Source: JBEISR01 sp044371425 (GTDB lineage Bacteria; Planctomycetota; Planctomycetia; Pirellulales; Pirellulaceae). Taken from it: a DNA stretch of 64,000 bases. The notes beneath the pieces were generated by a model that did not search any database, had not been told where the DNA came from, and saw only the letters and a list, made by a program, of their open reading frames with translations. Made by a program: the position numbers and the translations under genes. Shown piece after piece: positions 1 through 10,736 of this stretch. The stretch is taken from positions 19,816-83,815 of the forward strand of contig JBILTR010000024.1 of NCBI GenBank assembly GCA_044371425.1, read 5' to 3'. Position 1 is the stretch's first letter; every line of letters begins with the position of its first letter.

Positions 1-1004
1 GGGATCGCGCCGGGAAGCACGATCTTGGAGGTTCGGTCCGGGGGGCTATGAGATACCAGAAATCGACACCGGAGGCTCAACAGAGGCCTCGTCAACGGCG
101 GTCGGTGGAATATGGGATCTCCGGGAGATGACCGAATGCCGGCGAGTCCTTGTGATGAGGGCTGGTCGAGGTGGGTTTGGGGGATTTCTCCGAAGGGGGA
201 ATTTTTTCAGGCCACTGATTGGGGTGCGTCTTGCCATGGGATGTTGGCAAGGGGGCCGAAGGAGCCTGGTGGTCGGAAGCCTGACGGCATTGAGTGTTCC
301 GGGGATGGTTGCTTTGAGCAGCGGATTCTGGGGGCGAGATGCTTGGGTGGAGGTTGTGGGTCTGCAGGCGATGGATGTGTCGGATCTTGATGGTGGGATG
401 CCGAGGATACCCATGGTTGTTGGGCTGGCGGCATTGCAATCGGAGAGACTGGTAGGCTTTGCCTAGATTTCGGACTGTTTCCTCAAATTTTGAAGACGGC
501 ACCGAGACTCTTGAGTCGTGGTGTGGCTTTCGGGGCGAAAAATCCAAATGGCGATGGAATTTTGAATTACGATAGGTCGGGATCCGGCTGGTTGGTTGGG
601 GAGAACCTCAAGGCGACCGGGCTGAATGGACGAATTTTGCAAGCCAACTGGAGTTTCTAGCTCAGGGGAATGGTTCCGGAGAGAGACACGCAGTGAAGGT
701 GGGTAGCAGATTCCAGCGAGTTGGCTTGGTTTGAGCCATTGGCTCAGTGAGTTTGTCGCTGGTCTGTTTGTTGCCGGGAGTTTGCGGACCGTGGCGGGTG
801 CGACGTTCTGGAGGGGGCAGGCCTCTTGCAGGATGGTGCAAAAAGGGATGATTTGAAGCAGCAGGAACGAGTCGGTGGTTTTCCAGTGCTAAGATTGGAA
901 ACGCCTGGGGCCTGTCGGGAGCGGCAACAATCGCTCTGGCGATGGGTTGGCAGGTCCAAGCCCGGATCGCTCCTGATTTTGACAACTAGCATGCTGGGAG
1001 GAGG
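1..1004. other. Left-edge region without a convincing gene
   Basis: No protein family is recognised on either strand in this ~1 kb. The plus frame starting at base 2 stays open to a TAG at 464-466, so a C-terminal gene fragment running in from the left is possible. Its translation is Gly/Arg-rich and matches no family I know. The overlapping minus-strand frames are Pro/Ser/His-rich, typical of antisense reading of GC-rich DNA. No primase gene (dnaG, a frequent neighbour of rpoD) is visible here. Confidence 0.4.
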
Positions 1005-1010
1005 TTGGCC

Positions 1011-2579
<1,569 letters not shown>

Positions 2580-2621
2580 ACCTAGCAAATCTGGTCTCCA
2601 TCGACACAGATCGTCATGACC

Positions 2622-2656
2622 AAAGGCTTCCTGGTTCTCCAGGAAGCCTTTTTTTA
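2622..2656 (+). terminator. Rho-independent terminator of rpoD
   Basis: A 13-bp perfect stem (AAAGGCTTCCTGG at 2622-2634 pairing with 2639-2651) with a 4-base loop runs into a T tract, 43 bases after the rpoD stop. Confidence 0.9.
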
Positions 2657-2709
2657 TTGCGATTTCGGCAAGCGTTGGTCGTTCCTCTCCTGCCCCTGCC
2701 TTACCGCCC

Positions 2710-2803
2710 GTAGCCACCCTCGCCAGAGGGTGGACGATTCAGACGCGAGGCCCGCCGAAACAATCGACCGCATCCTAGTAGGCACCGTCGCCAGAGGGTG
2801 GAT
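2710..2803. repeat. Two degenerate hairpin repeats (family A relatives)
   Basis: Two units, at 2710-2734 and 2778-2803, share the pattern GTAG(C/G)CACC(C/G)TCGCCAGAGGGTGGA. The first folds as CCACCCT/AGGGTGG, the second imperfectly. They resemble the left half of the GTAGCCACC element found at 4.3-4.6 kb and 11.9 kb. The rest of the intergenic stretch up to 2885 shows nothing else. Confidence 0.6.
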
Positions 2804-2885
2804 CATCGACGCTATGCTTCAAATAGGACATCCAGCGCCTGGTGGCGGTGGTTAGAGGCCGAAGGGGGAAAGGAAAGGGGACAGG

Positions 2886-4280
2886 ATGAGTGGTAGGCTG
2901 CATCCACTGGAGGAAGGATGGAAGATTCACCAGCAGGGGAGGGTGGTGGAGGCAGAGCAGATCTACCGTGGGGTGCTGGATGCGAATCCACGCGATCCTG
3001 CGGCGTGGTGTTACCTAGGGATCGCCCTGCATGATCGGAAGCAATACCACGCTGCGGTCGAGGCGTATCGGAAGGCGATTCAGCTGAAGCCTGAATTCCC
3101 GATTGCCTGGAACAATCTCGGGAATAGCCTTCGGTATCTGATGGAAGTCGATCAGGCGGATCAGGCTTTCTTGAGGGCGATTGCTTTGCAGCCCGGGTAC
3201 GCCAACGCGTATCGAAATCGTGGCACGCTGCATATCTGGAACGGCAACCTCGAGTTAGCGAGGGAGAGTTTTCAGGAGGCGTTGCGATGCAAGCCGGAGG
3301 ATCCTGAGCTGCATCGCAACCAGGGAATCCTTCATTTGCTGAAGGGGGAGTATGCGCAGGGATGGGAGGAGTACGCGTGGCGCTGGCAATGCAGCGATAT
3401 GCGTCGCCCGGCCTACCAGCAGCCCTTGTGGAAGGGAGCCAATCTGGAGGGCAAGACGTTGCTGCTTTACGCCGAGCAGGGGTTGGGGGACTGCATTCAT
3501 TTCCTGCGTTACGCCGATGTGGCGCGCCAGCAGGGAGCTAAGGTACTGGTTCATGGCCCCGCGCGGCTGACACCCCTGCTTTCGAACTATCCGGGTGCCG
3601 ATCAGTGGATACCGCAGTCGACGGAGGTGGAGTTGCCATTTGACCTGCAGGGATCGCTGATCGATGCCGCGCACTGGACTGGATGTCGATTGGGGGCGAT
3701 TCCGTCGGCCGAGCGAACAATCGTGGCACCGCTTGGCGCGGCGAGGTATTGGAAGGAGTGGTTTGAGCACCGGTTTCCTCAAGGGTTTCGCGTGGGGTTG
3801 ATGTGGCAGGGGAGTCGCGAGAATCAGGCCGATCCATTTCGGTCGTTTCCACTAAAGGAGCTGCTGCCACTAGCCTCGGTGAAAAACGTTCATTGGTTCA
3901 GCCTGCAGATGGGGGATGGGGTGGAGCAGCTAGTGGATTGGCAGGCCGCTACTCCGCTGCATCCGTTGCCAGCCGATGCGGACAAAGCCCGAGGAGCGTT
4001 TGTCGACACGGCGGGGATCCTGGAGCAGCTGGACTTGATGGTGACATGCGATTCTTCGCTGGGGCATTTGGCCGCATCGATGGGAATTCCCACCTGGATC
4101 CTGCTTGGCTATGTGCCCGATTGGAGATGGATGCTGGGTCGCGACGATAGTCCGTGGTACCCGACGGTGAGGCTGTTTCGCCAGGAGCGATTGGGGCACT
4201 GGGCCAGCGCAGTACGGAACCTAAAAGGGGCATTGGAGGCGAAAGTCCAGCGGGGAGTGAGTAAAGCTGGAGGCGACTGA
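2886..4280 (+). CDS. TPR-repeat protein with GT9-like glycosyltransferase domain
   Basis: 464 aa. Residues ~5-150 form about four TPR units (AWCYLGIALHDRKQY, AWNNLGNSLRYL, AYRNRGTLHIWNG, LHRNQGILHLLKGEY). The C-terminal half from ~185 resembles the heptosyltransferase-like GT9 fold attached to TPRs in many planctomycetes and proteobacteria (LLLYAEQGLGDCIHFLRYA; FRVGLMWQGSRENQAD; LDLMVTCDSSLGHLAASMGIPTWILLG). TPR-GT proteins of this kind are usually cytoplasmic and act in glycan or protein glycosylation, but donor and acceptor cannot be read here. ATG 2886 is preceded by the purine-rich GGAAAGGGGACAGG. It appears to be a single gene. Confidence 0.85.
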   Translation: MSGRLHPLEEGWKIHQQGRVVEAEQIYRGVLDANPRDPAAWCYLGIALHDRKQYHAAVEAYRKAIQLKPEFPIAWNNLGNSLRYLMEVDQADQAFLRAIALQPGYANAYRNRGTLHIWNGNLELARESFQEALRCKPEDPELHRNQGILHLLKGEYAQGWEEYAWRWQCSDMRRPAYQQPLWKGANLEGKTLLLYAEQGLGDCIHFLRYADVARQQGAKVLVHGPARLTPLLSNYPGADQWIPQSTEVELPFDLQGSLIDAAHWTGCRLGAIPSAERTIVAPLGAARYWKEWFEHRFPQGFRVGLMWQGSRENQADPFRSFPLKELLPLASVKNVHWFSLQMGDGVEQLVDWQAATPLHPLPADADKARGAFVDTAGILEQLDLMVTCDSSLGHLAASMGIPTWILLGYVPDWRWMLGRDDSPWYPTVRLFRQERLGHWASAVRNLKGALEAKVQRGVSKAGGD

Positions 4281-4333
4281 TATTCCAACGAAGGTTAGAA
4301 TGTTCTGCTGCGTCTTTTCGCGTAGCCATCCGT

Positions 4334-4616
4334 GTCAGGTAGCCACCGCGGCCACGCGGCGGATCTCTAACGTCAGGTAGCCACCGCGGCCACGCGGTGG
4401 ATTTCTTCGATGGACGATGTTTCCGCATCATCCATCATCTGGCGATGGTGGCTACAGGGATCGATGGTGGCTACGGGGATGCGGTGTAGATCTTTGCTAG
4501 AGTCCATTTCTGCATCGTCTAGGCCAACGTCAGGTAGCCACCGCGGCCACGCGGTGGATTTCTTCGATGGACGATGCTTCCGCATCATCCACCATCTGGC
4601 GATGGCGGCTACAGGG
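4334..4616. repeat. Cluster of family A hairpin repeats (GTCAGGTAGCCACCGCG...GGTGGCTACAGGG)
   Basis: Two near-identical 88-bp units at 4372-4459 and 4529-4616 differ at three positions. A truncated left end lies at 4334-4371 and an isolated right end (GATGGTGGCTACGGGG) near 4463-4478. Each full unit begins TAGCCACC and ends GGTGGCTA (the second copy has GGCGGCTA), i.e. short inverted termini. The left half folds as CCACCGCG-GCCA-CGCGGTGG. Another unit lies at 11855-11940. This fits a non-autonomous MITE/REP-like element; no ORF inside. Together with the terminal bases of mnmE it fills the gap between the two flanking genes. Confidence 0.85.
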
Positions 4617-4631
4617 AGAAAAGAGCTAGAG

Positions 4632-6047
4632 CTACTTGCCGATGCAGAAGCGGGAGAAGAGGGCATCGAGGATGTCATCGGTGCAGACTTCTCCGGCGAT
4701 CTGACCGAGGTCATCCAGTGCATGGCGTAGGTGACCGGCGGTCCATTCGTCGCCGAGGCGATCACGATTCGACTGCCGCGCCATTTCGACCGATTCGCTG
4801 GCACGCTGGAGCGCCTGTTGGCAGCGCGCGGCGGTGGCAGGGATCATTTCGGGAGTTTCCTCGCGTTGTTGGAGGATCCAGTGAGCGACGGCATCCAGAA
4901 GAGCCTGGATCCCTTGGCCGGTCTTGGCGCTGGTGACCCAGGTATCCGATCGATCGCCGATGGCCTTGGATGTTGGCGCCAGGTCGAAGCAGGTGGCGAC
5001 GTGCCAGCAAGGGATGGAGTGGAGCGATTCGGGGAGTGCGGGTAGGGACTCTGGAGGGGAGTCTGCAGGGTGGCAGAGCAGGATCAGGTGAGCGTCGGTC
5101 AGTTGGGAGTTGGTTTGCAGTTGAGCGGCCGCGCGGGGGGATTGGTCGGCGGGTAGGGATTCGATGCCGGCGGTATCGACCCACGCCATCTCGATTCCCA
5201 GATGCTGGATGGTTGCCTCCAGGTAGTCGCGAGTCGTCCCTGCTTGGGGGCTGACCAAGGCGGAAGGTTGCTGAGCTAGCCGATTGGGGGAGCCATCTGG
5301 CTGGGGTTGGTGGATGGCGGTTTGCAGGAGAGCGTTGAAGAGGGAGCTTTTGCCGGCGTTGGGAAGACCGGCTAGGACGATCCTGGGGGTGCTGGTTAGG
5401 AGGAGTCGAGTGGTCCATTGCTTTTGGATCTGGTCGAGCTGCTGGGAGAGGCTTACCAGTCGCTCTTCGATCTGCTGATGGGAGACGAAGGAGATATCTT
5501 CGTCGACGAAATCGAGTCCGGCCTCGATATCGGCCAGCAGTTCGATTGTTTGGATGCGTAGCGTGTGGATGGGAACCTGAATGCCACCTGCTAGTTGTCG
5601 TAGTGCGCGATCGAGTTCCTTTTGGGATTGCGCGTGGATGACAGCCAGAACGGCTTCGCACTGAGCCAGATCGAGTCGACCGGCGAGGAAGGCGCGGAGG
5701 GTGAATTCTCCGGGAAGTGCTTGGCGGATTCCCAAATCGCCCAACTGCTTGAGGATCTCCTGGAGCAGTGGGGGGGAGCCGATGGTGTGGATCTCCAGTG
5801 TGGGTTGGCCAGTGTAGCTGAGCGAGTTGGGCCAGAGCCATAGATCGGCTGGGAGGGATCCTAGGGGGCTGGGCAGTTGCAGTGGATAGGCGATTCGCGT
5901 GGCGGAGCGGGGGAGAGGAGCTGGCAGTTGCACCCAGGGCTGGATCTGTTCCAGAAGCGAGGGCCCGCTGATGCGGACAAGTCCCCTAGCGGCCCCTTGG
6001 GGGTTGCTTGCGATGGCAGCGATGGTGGCCTGAAGATCACTTGGCAC
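4632..6047 (-). CDS. mnmE: tRNA uridine-5-carboxymethylaminomethyl(34) GTPase MnmE
   Basis: With MnmG it installs (carboxymethyl)aminomethyl groups on U34 of certain tRNAs. The N-terminal formyl-THF-binding domain (AAIASNPQGAARGLVRISG) is followed by a helical domain into which a Ras-like G domain is inserted: P-loop GLPNAGKSS, Walker B DTAG, and a G5-like TSAKTGQG. The chain ends in CIGK, the invariant C-terminal motif with the reaction-associated Cys. At 471 aa it has normal length. The G4 position reads ATCFDL instead of NKxDL, so the guanine-specificity loop is atypical. The start is GTG 6047 with no clear Shine-Dalgarno. It is divergent from hom. Confidence 0.95.
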   Translation of the reverse strand: MPSDLQATIAAIASNPQGAARGLVRISGPSLLEQIQPWVQLPAPLPRSATRIAYPLQLPSPLGSLPADLWLWPNSLSYTGQPTLEIHTIGSPPLLQEILKQLGDLGIRQALPGEFTLRAFLAGRLDLAQCEAVLAVIHAQSQKELDRALRQLAGGIQVPIHTLRIQTIELLADIEAGLDFVDEDISFVSHQQIEERLVSLSQQLDQIQKQWTTRLLLTSTPRIVLAGLPNAGKSSLFNALLQTAIHQPQPDGSPNRLAQQPSALVSPQAGTTRDYLEATIQHLGIEMAWVDTAGIESLPADQSPRAAAQLQTNSQLTDAHLILLCHPADSPPESLPALPESLHSIPCWHVATCFDLAPTSKAIGDRSDTWVTSAKTGQGIQALLDAVAHWILQQREETPEMIPATAARCQQALQRASESVEMARQSNRDRLGDEWTAGHLRHALDDLGQIAGEVCTDDILDALFSRFCIGK

Positions 6048-6287
6048 GTTGGCGGCGACTCACGGTGGTTTTTCGCCTGGCAAGCTTCCCTACGTCGCTT
6101 GCGGCTGCCTCCCGTATCCAATCCGGGGCGGCTCGATTACCATTTTTCCCATCGGAAACGGTTGTTCGGAAGGGGTCTGGAGCGATGGATTGGTTGGGAT
6201 TGTGGTTCTGGCGTGGGTCGGACGTCCCTTGGATGGCTTGGATCAGTCCGTCGGGGCATGGGTGAGCGAGGGGAGAGTTCAGTTCTG

Positions 6288-7616
6288 ATGGAGAAAACCA
6301 AGGTAGCGATTGTCGGCATGGGAACGGTGGGTACCGGGGTGGCTCGGTTGCTGCTGGACCATGGAGACCGCACGGCGCGGCATGCGGGCCGCACGCTTTG
6401 GCTCCAAAAGGCGGTGGTTCGCGATTTGACGAAGCGGCGGGAGATCGACTTGCCGCAGGGGGTGCTGACCGACTGCATCGAAGAGGTGCTTGGGGATCCG
6501 GAGATCCATGTGGTGGCGCATCTGGTGGGGGGGTTGGAGCCGGCCCGGACGATCATCTTGCGGTTGCTAGAGTCGGGTAAGGATGTGGTGACGGCCAACA
6601 AGGCGCTCTTGGCCGAGCATGGTGGGGAGTTGTTTGATCGGGCGCGGGCGCTAGGGCGATCGATTGCATTTGAGGCATCGGTCGGGGGTGGTGTGCCGAT
6701 CATCACCAACATCAGCCAGTGCTTTTCGGCCAATCAGATTCTGGCGATTCGCGGCATCCTCAACGGGACTAGCAACTTCATCGTCACGCAGATGGATGAG
6801 GGAGGGATGACCTACCAGGAGGCGCTGGAAGCGGCGCAGCGTCTGGGTTATGCCGAGGCGGATCCGACGATGGACGTCGACGGCAGCGACGCCGCGCAGA
6901 AACTGGCCATCCTGGCTCATTTGGCTTTTGGGGCGCGGGTGCATTGGCGCGATATCCCGAGGGTGGGGATTGAGCAGTTGCAGGCGCGGGATCTTCAGTA
7001 TGCAGCGCAGTTGGGTTATCGCGTGAAGCTGTTGGCATCCGCGCGCTGGACCGACAGCGGGCTGGAGTTGCATGTGTCTCCAACGCTTCTGAAAAAGGGG
7101 AGGCCGCTGGCGGAGGTGCGCGGGCCCTACAACGGATTTGCGGTGGTGGGGGACGCCGTGGGGGACTTGTTCTTCCATGGCCAGGGGGCAGGTCAGATGC
7201 CCACCGCATCGGCCGTGGTCGCCGATATGATCGACACCGCCGTGGGGCGCACTGGGATCACGTTTCGGACGCTGGCACTCTGGTCGCAGCGCCCGGCTGC
7301 TGTCGATCTTCGCGCGCATGAGGATCTTCTGGGGCGTTATTACCTGCGGTTCCAGGTGAAGGATCGTCCCGGGGTGTTGGGCCAGATCGCCAGCTTGCTG
7401 GGCAAGCACGGGATTTCGATTTCCTCGGTGATTCAGGAAGAGCATGGAAGTTCCAGCGAACCGGTACAGACGGTTTCGCTGGTGATCATGACCTACGATG
7501 CTTCGGAAGGGGCATCGCGGCGAGCGGTCGAGGAGATCGAGCGATTGGAGTCGATTGATGGGCCATGCGTTCGGATGCGTGTGGCGGAGAGTCTGCACAA
7601 GGAATTGGCGCGATGA
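6288..7616 (+). CDS. hom: Homoserine dehydrogenase
   Basis: NAD(P)H-dependent reduction of aspartate semialdehyde to homoserine. 442 aa. An N-terminal Rossmann motif (VAIVGMGTVGTGVARLL) precedes the catalytic region (VTANKALLA; EASVGGGVPIITN; ILNGTSNFIVTQM; RLGYAEADPTMDVDG). A C-terminal ACT domain (YYLRFQVKDRPGVLGQIASLLGKHGIS) suggests threonine feedback control. The frame is open upstream to 5877, but the family-consistent start is ATG 6288, 4 codons before the Rossmann strand. Its TGA overlaps the next ATG (ATGA), so translation is probably coupled to the ApgM-like gene. First gene of a hom/apgM-like/lysC operon. Confidence 0.95.
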   Translation: MEKTKVAIVGMGTVGTGVARLLLDHGDRTARHAGRTLWLQKAVVRDLTKRREIDLPQGVLTDCIEEVLGDPEIHVVAHLVGGLEPARTIILRLLESGKDVVTANKALLAEHGGELFDRARALGRSIAFEASVGGGVPIITNISQCFSANQILAIRGILNGTSNFIVTQMDEGGMTYQEALEAAQRLGYAEADPTMDVDGSDAAQKLAILAHLAFGARVHWRDIPRVGIEQLQARDLQYAAQLGYRVKLLASARWTDSGLELHVSPTLLKKGRPLAEVRGPYNGFAVVGDAVGDLFFHGQGAGQMPTASAVVADMIDTAVGRTGITFRTLALWSQRPAAVDLRAHEDLLGRYYLRFQVKDRPGVLGQIASLLGKHGISISSVIQEEHGSSSEPVQTVSLVIMTYDASEGASRRAVEEIERLESIDGPCVRMRVAESLHKELAR

Positions 7617-8863
7617 AGACAGTGATCATCATTCCGGATGGTTGTGCCGATGAGCCGTTGGAGGAGCTTGGGGGGAAGACGCCGTTGCAGGCCGCTGAGC
7701 TTCCAGCGATGGACGAGGTAGCGGCGATGGGGGTGGTTGGGGCTGCAGACAATGTTCCATCCCATCTTCCGGCTGGAAGTGAAGTCGCCAACATGAGCCT
7801 TCTGGGATACGACCCGAATCGGTACTTTACCGGGCGGGCGCCGATCGAAGCGGCCGCGCGTGGAATTGTCCTGCACCCGGGCGATTGGGCGGTTCGCTGC
7901 AATCTGGTGCATATCGTCGAGCAGGTGATGGTGGACTTCACGGCGGGGCATATCGGCACCGAGGAGTCGGCGGAGCTTTTGGGGAGCCTTCAGGAGGCGG
8001 CAGGGGACAGGACGCTGGAGTTTGTTCCGGGGGTCAGTTACCGGAACCTCCTGATCGCTCGGCGCGCCGGCGGATGGCCCGTTCCCTTTTCGCAGGAGAC
8101 CAGGACGCTGGCACCGCATGATCTGACCGACCTGCCGGTGTCGGATGCCTACCCAAGGGGTCCCGGAAGCGATTTGCTGGCGCGGATCATGGAGGTCAGT
8201 CACTCCTGTTTCGCAGGCCATCCAGTCAACCTTCGAAGGGCTCAGAAAGGGCTTCGCACCGCGACGGAGGTCTGGCTGTGGGGGCAGGGGCAATCGCCGC
8301 AGTTGCCACCTTTTGCGGAGGTGTATGGAGCACCTGGGTCCTCTCCAAGTGGCGTGATGATCACCGCAGTCGATCTCCTGCGAGGGTTGGCGGCGCTGGT
8401 TGGCTGGGATCGCCGAGAGGTCGAGGGAGCGACCGGGTATCTGGATACCGACTATGGAGCCAAGGGGAGAGCTGCGATCGAGTGCCTGGATCGGTATGAC
8501 ATTGTCTGCGTCCACATCGAGGCGCCGGATGAAGCGAGCCATGAAGGTCGGGTCGACGCGAAGATCGAAGCGCTCCAGTCGATCGATAGCAAGATCGTCG
8601 GACCGATTCACCGGGCGTTGCGTGACCGGGGCTCGTACCGTCTGTTGGTTACACCGGACCACCCGACTCCCGTCGCGACCAAGAAGCACTCGCATGGTCT
8701 GGTTCCAGTAGCGATCTGCGGCACTGGGATTGCAGCGGATCGATGGGATGCCTACCACGAGCTGCATGCGCAGCAGTCGCCGCTTCGATGGACGGAAGGA
8801 TGGCGGATGATGGGTTGTTTGATGAATCCTCAGTGGGATGGCAGTCCAACTGGATCGGTTTGA
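7613..8863 (+). CDS. ApgM-type phosphoglycerate mutase-like protein, probable homoserine kinase
   Basis: 416 aa, alkaline-phosphatase superfamily, COG3635 (archaeal-type iPGM) group. Visible metal-binding and active-site motifs: IIIPDGCADEP at the N-terminus, PAGSEVANMSLLGYDP with the phospho-acceptor Ser, HIEAPDEASHEG, and TPDHPTP. The subfamily TIGR02535, named 'proposed homoserine kinase' in members lacking thrB, is placed next to threonine genes exactly as here: the ATG overlaps the stop of hom, lysC follows after 69 bases, and thrC is elsewhere in the window. No GHMP-type ThrB is seen. Family assignment is firm; homoserine kinase activity rather than phosphoglycerate mutase is inferred from context. 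Confidence 0.88.
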   Translation: MKTVIIIPDGCADEPLEELGGKTPLQAAELPAMDEVAAMGVVGAADNVPSHLPAGSEVANMSLLGYDPNRYFTGRAPIEAAARGIVLHPGDWAVRCNLVHIVEQVMVDFTAGHIGTEESAELLGSLQEAAGDRTLEFVPGVSYRNLLIARRAGGWPVPFSQETRTLAPHDLTDLPVSDAYPRGPGSDLLARIMEVSHSCFAGHPVNLRRAQKGLRTATEVWLWGQGQSPQLPPFAEVYGAPGSSPSGVMITAVDLLRGLAALVGWDRREVEGATGYLDTDYGAKGRAAIECLDRYDIVCVHIEAPDEASHEGRVDAKIEALQSIDSKIVGPIHRALRDRGSYRLLVTPDHPTPVATKKHSHGLVPVAICGTGIAADRWDAYHELHAQQSPLRWTEGWRMMGCLMNPQWDGSPTGSV

Positions 8864-8932
8864 TGGTGTTGGGATGGAAGCGTGCAGGGATCCAGGGCGT
8901 CTGGAATCTGGCATACAAGGGATGAGGACACG

Positions 8933-10714
8933 ATGGGACTGATCGTTCAGAAATTTGGTGGCACCAGCGTTGCGGATTCCGAGAAGATCCAGGCAGCGGC
9001 ACGCAAGGCGATTCGCGCGCAGCGGGACGGCAATCGGGTGGTGGTGGTGGTTAGTGCCATGGGGCACAACACCGACCATCTGATCGATCTGGCGCACCAG
9101 GTCAGCGACAATCCACCGGCCCGCGAGATGGACATGCTGCTGAGCACTGGGGAGCAGGTCAGCGTGGCTTTGATGGCGATGGCGGTCCATGCGTTGGGCG
9201 CCAAGGCGGTCTCGCTGACCGGGGCTCAGATCGGCATCCACACCGATAGCTCCTATACCAAGGCGCGAATCCGCAAGATTTCCACCGAACGGATCCGGCA
9301 GTTGCTGGACGAAGGGAACATCGTCATCGCTGCTGGGTTTCAGGGGATCGACGAGAACTACAACATCACCACGCTGGGTCGGGGAGGCAGCGACACGACT
9401 GCGGTGGCGCTGGCCGCTGTGCTCCACGCCGATGCATGCGAGATCTTCACCGACGTCGATGGAGTCTACACGACCGACCCGCGGCAGCTTCCTGAGGCGC
9501 GGCAGATGAGCCAGATCAGCTATGACGAGATGCTGGAGCTGGCTAGTCTTGGGGCGGGAGTGATGCACAACCGATCGATCGAGTTCGCCAAAAAATTCGG
9601 TGTCCCGATCCGCGTGCGAAGCAGTTTTTCGGATGTCGAAGGGACCATGATCGTCGACCAGCCGGAAAGCGATGCGGTGGGGGTTTGCGGAGCGGCGATC
9701 AGCCGCAACGAAGCGCGGGTGACCGTGCGACACGTACCCGATCGGCCAGGGAGCAGTTATGAACTGTTCCAGCGATTGGCGGCGCATAAGCTGAACGTCG
9801 ATATGATCGTCCAGAACCTGGGCGAAGAGGGTTATGCCGATCTCTCCTTCACCGTGCCTCGCGAGGAGCTCAAGACGGCGCTGCAAGCAATCGAGCAGGC
9901 GCGAACGGTCCTTGGCGAGATCGACGTCACCTACGATGATGCGGTCGCCAAGATTTCTGTCGTCGGCCTGGGGATGGCTCGACAGACCGGCGTCGCACAA
10001 AAGATGTTTCATGCCTTGGCGGCTGCGAATGTCAATATCCAGATGATCACCACCAGCGAGATCAAGATCAGCGTTCTGGTACAGCGGAGTGAGGCTCTGG
10101 CGGCTTTGCGAGCGGTGCATCAGGCATTTGAACTCCACGAAAAGCCCCCGCAGGCGCGAGTTTGGACCGGCCACGCTGCATCTTCCGGAGCCGATGCCGA
10201 TGTGGGGGAGGTTGTCGAGCGATTGCGGGCGCTGGATATGGAGCAATTGACGCTGGAGGATATCGAACTGTCGGGAGATCAAGCGCGGGTGACGCTGGTG
10301 GGGGTTCCCGATCAGCCTGGCCTCGCCGATGCAGTCTTTCAGGCGGTCGCGGATTCGGGAATCTTTGTCGATATGATCGTCCAGACCTGCGACGGCTATC
10401 AGGGGGATACCAGCATCAGCTTCACCGTACCCGAAGGGCAGTTGGAACGATGCCGACAGATCGTCGAGAATCTTCCGATGCGGTTTCGCAAGATCACCAC
10501 CAGCAAGCAGATCGCCAAGCTTTCGGTAAGTGGCATCGGATTGCGAAGCCATACCAGCGTCGCGATCGGGATGTTTCGAGCCCTCGCGGAGGCAGGGATC
10601 AATGTGCAGATGATCAACACCAGTGAACTGCGAGTGAACGTCGTCGTGGAAGAAGCAGACGCGCAGCGCGGACTGGCGCAGTTGCGAGCGGTTTTTTCTG
10701 ATGCGTTGATCTGA
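8933..10714 (+). CDS. lysC: Aspartate kinase with four ACT domains
   Basis: Phosphorylates aspartate, the first committed step to lysine, threonine and methionine. 593 aa, longer than the ~400-450 aa typical form. The catalytic domain starts at once (LIVQKFGGTSVAD) and includes LGRGGSDTTAVALA and FTDVDGVYTTDPR. Two tandem ACT pairs follow. The first runs from ~residue 260 (VTVRHVPDRPGSS; ISVVGLGMARQTGVAQKMF) and the second from ~455 (VTLVGVPDQPGLA; LSVSGIGLRSHTSVAIGMF), so the regulatory module is internally duplicated. Four-ACT aspartate kinases are known from cyanobacteria and some other phyla. ATG 8933 has an AAGGGATGAGG Shine-Dalgarno and matches the family N-terminus. The 1019-codon antisense frame is a shadow. 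Confidence 0.95.
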   Translation: MGLIVQKFGGTSVADSEKIQAAARKAIRAQRDGNRVVVVVSAMGHNTDHLIDLAHQVSDNPPAREMDMLLSTGEQVSVALMAMAVHALGAKAVSLTGAQIGIHTDSSYTKARIRKISTERIRQLLDEGNIVIAAGFQGIDENYNITTLGRGGSDTTAVALAAVLHADACEIFTDVDGVYTTDPRQLPEARQMSQISYDEMLELASLGAGVMHNRSIEFAKKFGVPIRVRSSFSDVEGTMIVDQPESDAVGVCGAAISRNEARVTVRHVPDRPGSSYELFQRLAAHKLNVDMIVQNLGEEGYADLSFTVPREELKTALQAIEQARTVLGEIDVTYDDAVAKISVVGLGMARQTGVAQKMFHALAAANVNIQMITTSEIKISVLVQRSEALAALRAVHQAFELHEKPPQARVWTGHAASSGADADVGEVVERLRALDMEQLTLEDIELSGDQARVTLVGVPDQPGLADAVFQAVADSGIFVDMIVQTCDGYQGDTSISFTVPEGQLERCRQIVENLPMRFRKITTSKQIAKLSVSGIGLRSHTSVAIGMFRALAEAGINVQMINTSELRVNVVVEEADAQRGLAQLRAVFSDALI

Positions 10715-10736
10715 CCGACCTTGCTGTCGCTGAAGC

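Noticed and set aside
2..466. Open plus frame entering from the left edge
   Set aside because: Long enough to be a gene end, but composition is unlike the neighbours and no family is recognisable; kept only as a note in the left-edge entry.
7493..10552. 1019-codon open frame antisense to the ApgM-like gene and lysC
   Set aside because: The plus strand carries two well-defined enzymes; the antisense translation is His/Arg/Pro-rich with no domain, an effect of codon bias in GC-rich genes.
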